NCBI GenBank assembly: GCA_958348225.1
Contig: CATVYG010000022.1
Coordinates: 1-36,803 of the forward strand
Source of the DNA: an uncultured Collinsella sp.
GTDB lineage: Bacteria > Actinomycetota > Coriobacteriia > Coriobacteriales > Coriobacteriaceae
DNA: 36,803 nucleotides
Direction of reading: 5' to 3'
The position numbers were made by a program, and so were the translations under genes. This document shows positions 17,059 through 24,062 of this stretch, piece by piece. Each line of letters starts with the position of its first letter. The stretch's first letter is position 1. Below the pieces are notes generated by a model that had not been told where the DNA came from, ran no database searches, and saw only the letters and a list, made by a program, of their open reading frames with translations.

Positions 17059-18051
17059 CTAGTTGCGGAGGGCATTATCTAGGGTGGCGGCCACGATCAA
17101 GGGGTCGTCGGTGCCGGCGAAGAGACGGATGGTGCTCCCCTGCTTGCCGCGTGGGGCCGAAAGGCGCGTTGTTGGGCCGCCTGCGGGCGATGTGCGGAAC
17201 TCCCCCGACAAAGCATCGAACAGCTTGCCCGCGCTACGCTCGATAAGGTCAAATTCAGCTGCCGGGCCAAAGCCGTGCTCGAGGATTCCCGTTGCAACAG
17301 CATGGTCGGGATGCGAGCTCAGTCCGGGATAGCGTACGTTGCGCACCATCTCGTTGGCGGCCAGATACTCGGCCAGCGCACGCGCGCGGTCGAAATGCGC
17401 CTGCATGCGGACATCGAGCGAGTCCAACCCTCGCTCCAGCACGCCGGCCTCGTCAGCAGGCATATCAAGCTTGGCCAAGCCACAGCCCTCAAGCAGGGCA
17501 TGCGCGCACTCAGCCGCGGCATCCACACGATGGCGCTTGAGCTGCGAGCGCGCAACCGAAGCGGCAACCAACTTGCGCGGAGTCTTACCGGCGCACACGC
17601 GGTCGAGTGCCTCAAGCGACAGCGCAGCACCCAGCCGCAGCGGATCGCAGCCAAAAGCCGACGCCACGGTGTTGTCCACAACCAGCAGCGCATGAGCCTC
17701 TCGCGCTGCACAGCCTAACGTACGAAGATCGGGTACGCGCAGACCAAACCCACCGATGGAGTTGACAAACCACCACAGGTGCGACCCCTCAGCATCAAGC
17801 GAAGCATCAAAACCCTTGGACGCTGCAGCAAACGCATCAGGCGACGATGAGCCCACCAGCGCGACATCGCAGCAATCAAAGCCGCTCGCAAACGCATCAG
17901 CAAAGTCGTCCGCAAAAGCAACCAGGCGGTCGCCGGGACGCACAATCCCCAGATGAGACAGCGCTGCTGGCACATGCGGAGCAGCGACAAGACACGCCTC
18001 ACGCGCGCCGGCTCTCAAAGCCCAAGCCTCTTCTAGCTGTTGAACGTCCAC
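17059..18051 (-). CDS. Degenerate Cys/Met-metabolism PLP-dependent enzyme homologue
   Basis: The fold resembles the cystathionine gamma-synthase/lyase family. HALLVVDNTVASAFGCDPLRLGA matches the PLP-pocket block, seen here as LLVVDNTVASAFGCDPLRLG. Near the C-terminus are NVRYPGLSSHPDH and STIRLFAGTDDPLIVAATL, both family hallmarks. After LGA, however, the expected S-A-T-K lysine block reads LSLEALDRVCAGKTPRK, and aligning it places Arg at the Schiff-base lysine. The protein may be catalytically dead or may use a shifted lysine. An upstream terminator ends at 18074; GTG 18051 with AAGGGACGG upstream is the best start (330 aa), with ATG 18069 as the alternative. Substrate unknown. Confidence 0.7.
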   Translation of the reverse strand: MDVQQLEEAWALRAGAREACLVAAPHVPAALSHLGIVRPGDRLVAFADDFADAFASGFDCCDVALVGSSSPDAFAAASKGFDASLDAEGSHLWWFVNSIGGFGLRVPDLRTLGCAAREAHALLVVDNTVASAFGCDPLRLGAALSLEALDRVCAGKTPRKLVAASVARSQLKRHRVDAAAECAHALLEGCGLAKLDMPADEAGVLERGLDSLDVRMQAHFDRARALAEYLAANEMVRNVRYPGLSSHPDHAVATGILEHGFGPAAEFDLIERSAGKLFDALSGEFRTSPAGGPTTRLSAPRGKQGSTIRLFAGTDDPLIVAATLDNALRN

Positions 18052-18073
18052 GCGGCACCGTCCCTTCATAAGC

Positions 18074-18109
18074 AAAAACCCACAATGCGGATGTTTCCCG
18101 CATCGTGGG
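18074..18109 (-). terminator. Strong terminator between scrB and the PLP-type gene
   Basis: On the minus strand CCCACGATGCGG pairs with CCGCATTGTGGG (12 bp with one G-U) around a 7-nt loop, followed by TTTTT (18078-18074). It starts about 38 bp after the scrB stop and its U tract ends about 20 bp before the next start codon. A -10-like TATACT (18125-18120) lies just upstream of the hairpin, though with no convincing -35. The hairpin could therefore be a plain scrB terminator or a leader attenuator of the PLP-type gene. Confidence 0.85.
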
Positions 18110-18147
18110 CAACGGCTGCAGTATAGCGCCGATATGCGACGAATCGC

Positions 18148-19689
18148 CTAAATGTTGAGCGCGTGGTAGGTCACATTCGCGCCCGGAGCGTCAACGGTCA
18201 CGCCATAGGCCTCGGGATAGATGCGCGTCGAAAACACGAGCGAGCCATCGTTCACAAACACCTCGACCGACGAGACATCACCAACAACGCGCACGTTACG
18301 GACCTCGCCGACGGGCTCCCAGCGCACGGTACGACCGCAGCCGGCAGAAGCGCGACCCTCATCGGTAAATCGCATCTCAAAGCGCGCGGGCAGCTCGCCA
18401 TTGGCGGGCACAAACGCCAGCTTCAGCTCGCCATCAACGGTCGCGGTAAACGCGCCGTCGACACCGTCAACAACAACGTCAAAGCAGGTATCACCGGCAA
18501 CCTCCAACGAGTCTTCCCCCACACGCACCGAAGCATAATGGAGCTCAATCTCGCGAGCCGGCTGCTGCAGCACCACGCCGTCGGCACCGGCTGTAAGCTC
18601 ACGCGGCACCGTCATGCAGTGCTGCCAGCCGCACGCCACGGTAGGCGCGTTGCCATAGGTCGGCTCATCGGGCATGCCCATCCAGCCGATTAGAATATGG
18701 CGACCGTCCTCGGCCGTGAACTCCTGCGGAGCATAGAAGTCAAAACCGGCGTCCCACAGGCGAAACTCGCCCAGTTCATAAGCGTCATTGCCGCCCGTAA
18801 TGTCGCCCGTTACAGGCATGTAGCCAGCGGCATACACATTGCCGCGGTCCCAACGGCCGCCCTCAAGGCCCTGAGGCGAGAAAGACAGCCACTTCGTCGG
18901 TGCGCCGCCATCCGCCTCAAGCTCAAGGTATCCCGGGCACTCCCACATAAAGCCAAAACGCTCGGGCGTAGACACGCGGCTCTCGAGCTCCCAACTCAGC
19001 ATATCGGCCGAGCCATACACCAGGATCTCGCCCACATCGCGCCCGGCACCTTCGCCGTGCATCGCACAAAAACGGCTCTCGACATGCGGCCCGTCCACAC
19101 GACGACGCGCGCCCAGCACCATGTGGTAACGCCCATCATCATCGCGCCACACCTTGGGATCACGCACGTGGCAGGTCAGATCGTCGGGATAATCCTCGGA
19201 CGCCAGCACCACGCGCTTTTGGCTGAACTCCCGACCAGCAAGGCCATCAACGCTCTCCACATAGACGGTATCGGCGCGGCGGCCGGTATTGACGTAGTCG
19301 TACGTGCCGTCCGCATCGGAAAGCTTAACGTTGCCCGTATAAAGTACGCGAATGCGACCGTCCTCGGCAAGCGCGGAGCCCGAGTACACGCCATGGCAGT
19401 CGAACGGCTCGTCGGGAAACAGCGGCGCGCCAACATATTCCCAGTTCATAAGGTCGCGGCTTGTGGCATGGCCCCACATCTTTACGCCGCCGTTCACATC
19501 AAACGGCGCATACTGAAAATAAGCGTGGAACACGCCGCCCGCTTGGCAAAGACCATTGGGGTCGTTAAGCCAGCCCGCCGGCGGCATAATATGGAAGCGC
19601 TGGCCATATGCGCCATGACCGCACCCAGAGGCGGCAGCGTCAACAGCAGCAACCAGCTTTGCAAGGTCGCGACCAAGTGCATTAGACAT
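18148..19689 (-). CDS. scrB: Sucrose-6-phosphate hydrolase (GH32)
   Basis: This enzyme splits the sucrose 6-phosphate made by the PTS into glucose 6-phosphate and fructose. The five-bladed GH32 propeller shows the nucleophile motif WLNDPNG (residues about 40-46), the RDP block (CHVRDPKVWRDDDG) and the acid/base motif MWECPGYLEL. The C-terminal beta-sandwich ends at about residue 513. There is no signal peptide, so the enzyme is intracellular, in keeping with phosphorylated substrate. It follows the EIIBC gene after a 107-bp spacer with a hairpin. A cytoplasmic fructan hydrolase is possible, but the adjacent PTS favours sucrose. Confidence 0.92.
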   Translation of the reverse strand: MSNALGRDLAKLVAAVDAAASGCGHGAYGQRFHIMPPAGWLNDPNGLCQAGGVFHAYFQYAPFDVNGGVKMWGHATSRDLMNWEYVGAPLFPDEPFDCHGVYSGSALAEDGRIRVLYTGNVKLSDADGTYDYVNTGRRADTVYVESVDGLAGREFSQKRVVLASEDYPDDLTCHVRDPKVWRDDDGRYHMVLGARRRVDGPHVESRFCAMHGEGAGRDVGEILVYGSADMLSWELESRVSTPERFGFMWECPGYLELEADGGAPTKWLSFSPQGLEGGRWDRGNVYAAGYMPVTGDITGGNDAYELGEFRLWDAGFDFYAPQEFTAEDGRHILIGWMGMPDEPTYGNAPTVACGWQHCMTVPRELTAGADGVVLQQPAREIELHYASVRVGEDSLEVAGDTCFDVVVDGVDGAFTATVDGELKLAFVPANGELPARFEMRFTDEGRASAGCGRTVRWEPVGEVRNVRVVGDVSSVEVFVNDGSLVFSTRIYPEAYGVTVDAPGANVTYHALNI

Positions 19690-19744
19690 ATCAAAGTCCT
19701 AACGGATCGAAAGTTACAAGGCGCCAGAGATCGGCACCAGATAC

Positions 19745-19782
19745 GGGAAACGCCCGCGAGCATACAGCCCGCGGGCATTCCC
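19745..19782 (-). other. Intercistronic hairpin between scrA and scrB
   Basis: On the minus strand GGGAATGCCCGCG pairs with CGCGGGCGTTTCCC with one bulge. No U tract follows. It begins 15 bp after the scrA stop and about 55 bp before scrB. Structures like this often protect the upstream message or reduce expression of the downstream gene, but that role is inferred. Confidence 0.5.
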
Positions 19783-19796
19783 TCAATCAAAAGCTC

Positions 19797-21197
19797 TTAG
19801 GCCTGCTCGGAAGCCTTGGGCTCGTCCTTGTACAGGACAAACGAGACGCCAAAGGAAACCATCGCGGCAACCGCAAACATGATCGCGTACTGCACGGGCT
19901 GTGCCAGGCACAGCAGGATACCGAAGATACCGGTAACGCCCGTGCCGGAGGCAGCCAGCGAAGTGAGCGCGCAGACCAGGGCGCCGCAACCACCGCCGAT
20001 GCAGCCGGCGATGAAGGGCTTAAAGAAGCGTAGGTTCACACCGAAGATGGCAGGCTCGGTAATGCCCATGAAGGCGGACAGAGCCGAAGGAAGCGCCAGG
20101 CCCTTAATCTTGGCATCGCGGGTCTTAAAGGCAACGGCGAGCGCGGCACCACCCTGGGCGATGTTGGCAGCGCTGGCGATGGGCAGCCAGTAGGTCACGC
20201 CGTACTGGGCGAGCTGGCCCAGGTCGATGGCGGTGTACATCTGGTGGATACCGGTAACGACCGTGGGAGCATAGAACAGGCCGACGATAAAAGAACCGAT
20301 GCCGAAGGGCAGGGTCAGCAGGGCCTGGATCAGACCGAGGATGGCGTTCTCAGCCCACACAAAGATGGGGCCGACGGCAACGAGCGTCACGAGCACGGTC
20401 ACGAACACCGAGACAAGCGGGGTCACAAAGAGATCGAACATCTCGGGAACGATCTTGTGCAGACGCTTCTCGAGGAAGGCCAGAATGGCGCAGGCGATAA
20501 CGATGGGGATCACATGGCCCTGATAGCCGACCCACTCAAAGCTGTACACGCCGGGGATGACGTTGACCATGGTCTGCACGCCCTCGGAGGCAACCGTATA
20601 GGCGCTCTGCAGCGAGGAGTTGATGAATGCACCACCGACGACGGCGCCCAGATACGGGTTGGCGCCAAAGGCCTTAGCGGCGGAGTAACCGATCAGGATC
20701 TGCAGAATGCCAAAGGACGTGCCCGAGACCAGGTCGGCAATCTTATAAATAAAGTTATTGGTGTCGAGCGCGATAAAGCCGTTGGAGGCCATAAAGTTGA
20801 GGGCGCTCATAATGCCCAGCAGCAGGCCCGAAGCCACGATGGCGGGGATAATGGGGACAAAGACGTCGCCGAGCACCTTAATGGCACGCATAAAGATGTT
20901 CTGCTGCTGTGCCGCGGCCTCCTTGACCTCGGCCTTAGAGGCGGCATTGATACCGCCGAGGGCGATGAACTCGTCGTACACCTTATTGACGGTGCCGGTG
21001 CCAAAGATAATCTGCAGCTGGCCCTGGGCCTCAAAGACGCCCTTGGCGCCGTCGATATTCTCGAGGGCCTCCTTGTCGACCTTGGCGTTATCGGCAACCA
21101 CCAGGCGCAGACGCGTGGCGCAGTGTGCGGCCGAAACAACGTTGTCGGCGCCACCGATGTTGTCGAGCACCTCTTGGGCTGATTTGCGGTAGTCCAT
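19797..21197 (-). CDS. scrA: PTS sucrose/beta-glucoside-type permease, EIIBC
   Basis: This component imports and phosphorylates the sugar, most likely sucrose because scrB follows. The N-terminal EIIB domain has the phosphorylated Cys in VSAAHCATRLRLVV. The EIIC domain spans about residues 105-455 with some ten membrane segments and GITEPAIFGVNLRFFKPF, the family signature. No EIIA domain is present after the last membrane segment, so an EIIA must come from another gene. The frame extends to 21230, but ATG 21197 with GGAGGAAAGGG upstream is clearly the start (466 aa). Confidence 0.93.
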   Translation of the reverse strand: MDYRKSAQEVLDNIGGADNVVSAAHCATRLRLVVADNAKVDKEALENIDGAKGVFEAQGQLQIIFGTGTVNKVYDEFIALGGINAASKAEVKEAAAQQQNIFMRAIKVLGDVFVPIIPAIVASGLLLGIMSALNFMASNGFIALDTNNFIYKIADLVSGTSFGILQILIGYSAAKAFGANPYLGAVVGGAFINSSLQSAYTVASEGVQTMVNVIPGVYSFEWVGYQGHVIPIVIACAILAFLEKRLHKIVPEMFDLFVTPLVSVFVTVLVTLVAVGPIFVWAENAILGLIQALLTLPFGIGSFIVGLFYAPTVVTGIHQMYTAIDLGQLAQYGVTYWLPIASAANIAQGGAALAVAFKTRDAKIKGLALPSALSAFMGITEPAIFGVNLRFFKPFIAGCIGGGCGALVCALTSLAASGTGVTGIFGILLCLAQPVQYAIMFAVAAMVSFGVSFVLYKDEPKASEQA

Positions 21198-21253
21198 GAC
21201 TTCCCTTTCCTCCAACGGGAGCATCTGCACCCGGCCACCTTTGACACTTACAC

Positions 21254-21293
21254 TGTAATCGTTTTCAGTTTCATATGTCTGTAATCGTTTTCA
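21254..21293 (-). promoter_or_regulatory. Pair of LacI/cre-type operators before scrA
   Basis: Two identical copies of TGAAAACGATTACA (minus strand; 21267-21254 and 21293-21280) stand 26 bp apart, centre to centre. Each fully matches the cre/LacI-family consensus TGWAANCGNTNWCA. They lie about 57-96 bp upstream of the scrA start. A TACTAT at 21294-21299 may be the -10, but no good -35 was found. The likely binder is the LacI-type regulator encoded just upstream. Confidence 0.75.
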
Positions 21294-21382
21294 TAGTAGG
21301 GTGAACGGTAGGAAAAAGCCGGCGAATGGTAGTTTTGGGACAAAAAACGGGGGACTCAAAGGCGGGCAGGCACGATCAAGAC

Positions 21383-22363
21383 CTAGACATTCATCAACTG
21401 ATGGCCGAGCTTAAGCGTCTTTAGGCCGTTCTCCCCCTCCGCGCCATCGAGCGTGTTGAGCAACATATTGGTCGCCTCGACACCGCTGGTCAGGTAGCCG
21501 TAATGCACGGTGGGAATGCCGCCCGTCAGCGCGCGCAAAAACGCGTTGTCGCCGAAACCGCTCACGCGGTGCATGCCCTCGCCCATGCCGCGAACCTCAT
21601 CGATGGCACGCAGCGCGCCCGCCGCCATGGTGTCGGTCGCGCAGGCGATAAACGAAACATCGGGAGCGACGGAAAGCAGCTCACGCGCCGTACCATAGCC
21701 CGAGTCGAGCGTAAACGAGCCTAGGCGAATCAAGGCGGAATCGAGCGGGTTGCCCGCAGCGCGCAGGCCGGCCTCAAAACCGCGACGGCGGTCATAACCG
21801 GCCGCGCGGTCCTCTTCGGTAACTCCAATATAGGCAATCTTGCCGTCCACGCGACCCGCAAGCGCATGACCCAGCTCAAAGGCGGCCTCGTAATCGTCAT
21901 GATAGACGCACGCCGCGCCCTCGACATGTTGGCCGATCAACACAATGGGCACGCGGCACGATTCAATCGCGCGACGGTGCTCGTCGGTGATCATGGTTGC
22001 CACCAGCACAATGCCATCGACCGGGTGGTTTTGGAATAAATCGAGGTATTCGAGCTCGCGATCGGGGGCGTTATCGGTATTGGCAAGCAGCATCTGGTAG
22101 CCACGGCGACCGAGAACCTGGCCAATACCGGCGGTAATGCGGCTCACGGATTCCGAGTTAATCTTAGGTACGATGACGCCGATGAGCTTGGTGGAACCGG
22201 TGCGCAGCGCGCGAGCCTGGCTGGATCGCACGTATCCGGTCAGCTCAATCGCCTGCTTAATGCGCTCGGCCTTATCCGCCGAGATATACCCACCGTTGAG
22301 GTAGCGCGAGACGGCGGCGCTCGAAACGCCGGCCAACTCGGCCACATCTTTCATCTTAACCAC
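21383..22363 (-). CDS. LacI-family transcriptional regulator, probably of the sucrose genes
   Basis: The N-terminal helix-turn-helix reads MKDVAELAGVSSAAVSRYLN, with an Ala/Arg-containing hinge helix region (SSQARALRTG). The periplasmic-binding-type effector domain follows (LIGVIVPKINSESVSRITAG, DGIVLVATM, IACATDTMAAGALRAIDEV). A likely start is GTG 22363, five bases after AGGGG; ATG 22354 and ATG 22378 are alternatives. It lies immediately upstream of scrA with operators before both genes, so I infer a sucrose repressor that also regulates itself. The inducing sugar cannot be read from the sequence. Confidence 0.9.
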   Translation of the reverse strand: MVKMKDVAELAGVSSAAVSRYLNGGYISADKAERIKQAIELTGYVRSSQARALRTGSTKLIGVIVPKINSESVSRITAGIGQVLGRRGYQMLLANTDNAPDRELEYLDLFQNHPVDGIVLVATMITDEHRRAIESCRVPIVLIGQHVEGAACVYHDDYEAAFELGHALAGRVDGKIAYIGVTEEDRAAGYDRRRGFEAGLRAAGNPLDSALIRLGSFTLDSGYGTARELLSVAPDVSFIACATDTMAAGALRAIDEVRGMGEGMHRVSGFGDNAFLRALTGGIPTVHYGYLTSGVEATNMLLNTLDGAEGENGLKTLKLGHQLMNV

Positions 22364-22378
22364 GAGCACCCCTGTCAT

Positions 22379-22392
22379 TGAAATCGCTTTCA
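22379..22392 (-). promoter_or_regulatory. LacI/cre-type operator at the regulator's own start
   Basis: TGAAAGCGATTTCA on the minus strand fits TGWAANCGNTNWCA and resembles the two scrA operators. Located 15 bp or less from the start codon of the LacI-type gene, it would give autorepression. Confidence 0.65.
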
Positions 22393-22457
22393 CCATAATA
22401 CCCGCGAACGCGCTCAATGAATCAACTCGCTCATCCAGGTCGAGCAAACGTCAGCGA

Positions 22458-22557
22458 GCGGGCAGCTGCCGTGGCGAGGTGCCGCGAAAGAGGAGCGAAG
22501 CGTACTTTATGTACGCGAGCGACGGTTTGAGCGGCAGATCGCCCGGCAGATGCCCGC
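22458..22557. repeat. Extragenic palindromic repeat, copy 2
   Basis: The core 22481-22535 (GCCGCGAAAGAGGAGCGAAG, then a TAC-hairpin and GAGCGACGGTTTGA) matches the core of the element at 14797-14850 with about four substitutions and one indel. Here the outer arms (from GCGGGCAGCTGCC at 22458 and to GCCCGC at 22557) are complementary to each other, but have a sequence unrelated to the arms of copy 1. The element lies between the DUF4956 gene and the LacI-type gene. Confidence 0.75.
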
Positions 22558-22569
22558 GCAGCGTCGAGC

Positions 22570-22597
22570 GGTCCGGCGTTTGTTAAAACGCCGGACC
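22570..22597 (-). terminator. Hairpin terminator of the pel operon
   Basis: A perfect 12-bp stem GGTCCGGCGTTT / AAACGCCGGACC with a 4-nt loop begins four bases after the DUF4956 stop. No U tract follows on the minus strand. Position and stability still make it the best candidate for the end of the exopolysaccharide transcript. Confidence 0.6.
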
Positions 22598-22601
22598 ATA
22601 G

Positions 22602-23267
22602 TTAGCCGTGATATTCACCGTTGTATTGGATCAACGTTAGATCTTCCACGCCGTCGAGTGCGCGGATAGCGTCAGCATAGGGCATATCCACGCCGTCCGA
22701 GAACACCTCGGCGGCCATTTCGACCTTGTCGCCGCGCATAGTCTTGGACTTAACGGTGAACTTGGTGCGCCCAAACGCACGCACGATATCGTCGCCAGTG
22801 GTCTGGCCCGTGTAGTGGATGACCATCATGTACACGCGCGCCTTGTCCTGGTGGCTCGCAAAGCCGGCGATCATCACCACGATGACCACGGCCGTGAGCG
22901 CCACGAGCGCGTACATGCCGGCGCCGGCCGTAATTCCCGTGGTAATGGACCAAAACAGATACAGCAGGTCGAGCGGGTCCTTAACCGCCGTACGGTAGCG
23001 GACGATAGACAGAGCACCGACCATACCGAGCGAGATGACCACGTTCGTCGAGATCGCGAGCGTGACCATGCAGGCGAGCACGCACATGCCAACAAGCGTC
23101 ACGGCAAAGCTACGCGAATACACCACGCCGGTAAAAAAGCGCTTGTAGACGTAATAGATCAGGATGCCCATGGCGAGCGCCACGAGCAGCGACAGGCCGA
23201 TCTTGGCAGGGTCGACCTGGCCAAACGCCTCCAAGACGGAGTTCTTAAAAAAGTCCCTGGTGCTCAT
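22602..23267 (-). CDS. DUF4956 integral membrane protein
   Basis: This 221-aa protein has membrane segments at about residues 23-42, 54-74 and 107-137, and the family signature SLGMVGALSIVRYR (79-92). A soluble C-terminal domain of about 80 residues follows (FGRTKFTVKSKTMRGDKVEM and on), ending with LIQYNGEYHG. Its biochemical role is unknown. In many genomes DUF4956 genes sit next to VTC-domain polyphosphate polymerases and CotH proteins, as here, suggesting a membrane partner of that pair. It is the last gene of the operon, three bases after the VTC gene. Confidence 0.9.
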   Translation of the reverse strand: MSTRDFFKNSVLEAFGQVDPAKIGLSLLVALAMGILIYYVYKRFFTGVVYSRSFAVTLVGMCVLACMVTLAISTNVVISLGMVGALSIVRYRTAVKDPLDLLYLFWSITTGITAGAGMYALVALTAVVIVVMIAGFASHQDKARVYMMVIHYTGQTTGDDIVRAFGRTKFTVKSKTMRGDKVEMAAEVFSDGVDMPYADAIRALDGVEDLTLIQYNGEYHG

Positions 23268-23270
23268 GGT

Positions 23271-24062
23271 CTAAATATCCCCTCGGTTCTCAAAATCCGA
23301 TTCCCAGTAATTAAATCCGCGCAGGTAGGCGGTCTTTTCGTAACACAGGCAGTACTTGGAGACCGCCGTGAGTTCGGCCGCGCCCGGCGGCACCATATCG
23401 CGCACGAGCTGCGGGCAAAACTCCGTAAACTTGACCTCCATCACCAGCTTGCCGGGTTCTAGCACGGGCAGCGCGGGCAGCGTCGCATCAAAGATGTCGA
23501 AGCTACCCACCGCGGCACGCACGTTCATGTCAAACGTGATGCGCACGGTGCCCTCGTCCATCACCCACGGCTCGCGCTCGTAGTCCACGATGGTCCGCGG
23601 GCGCATCATGTTGCAGATGCACTCGATGTAGAACTCGCGACAGAGCGGATAAGGGCTCCTCAGCAAAAAGTCGTAGTCGCCAGCCAGAATCTGCTCAAAC
23701 TCACCGCGCGTAAGCGGCGCGTCCTCCTTGTAGATCCAGCTGCCGTACTTCTTTTTGCGCTCAAGCTTAATCACCTTGTCGCTGCCGTTATAGATGCGCA
23801 CGCGATACTTTTTGCGCATGAGAATGCCGGCGTCTTTTTCCTCGTAGGCCGAGTTTCGGTAGTCATCAAAATACAGGCTGCGAATAGTGTAACCGCCCGC
23901 CCGCGCATGCTTGTCCAGCTTAAACACCGGCGCCATGCGACAGGCAAGCGCGGCGTGCTCGCCCTCGTTAATGAGATATTTGAGCTCATGGCGGTAACGC
24001 TCCTGCGTGGCACGCACAGGCGGGGCCGCCAAGCGCTCAAGCAGCGCGCTAGCCCTCCTCAT
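23271..24062 (-). CDS. VTC-domain polyphosphate polymerase-like protein
   Basis: This 263-aa protein has the tunnel-fold VTC domain. RYRHELKYLINEGEH opens the domain, IRSLYFDDYRNSAYEEK and KYRVRIYNGSDKVIKLERK carry the basic residues of the phosphate tunnel, and GKLVMEVKFTEFCP has the late acidic residue. In yeast Vtc4 this domain makes polyphosphate from ATP. The protein has no membrane segment of its own, so it could act with the DUF4956 protein downstream. ATG 24062 has GGAGG six bases upstream and overlaps the cotH end by 14 bases. Activity is inferred from family resemblance only. Confidence 0.88.
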   Translation of the reverse strand: MRRASALLERLAAPPVRATQERYRHELKYLINEGEHAALACRMAPVFKLDKHARAGGYTIRSLYFDDYRNSAYEEKDAGILMRKKYRVRIYNGSDKVIKLERKKKYGSWIYKEDAPLTRGEFEQILAGDYDFLLRSPYPLCREFYIECICNMMRPRTIVDYEREPWVMDEGTVRITFDMNVRAAVGSFDIFDATLPALPVLEPGKLVMEVKFTEFCPQLVRDMVPPGAAELTAVSKYCLCYEKTAYLRGFNYWESDFENRGDI

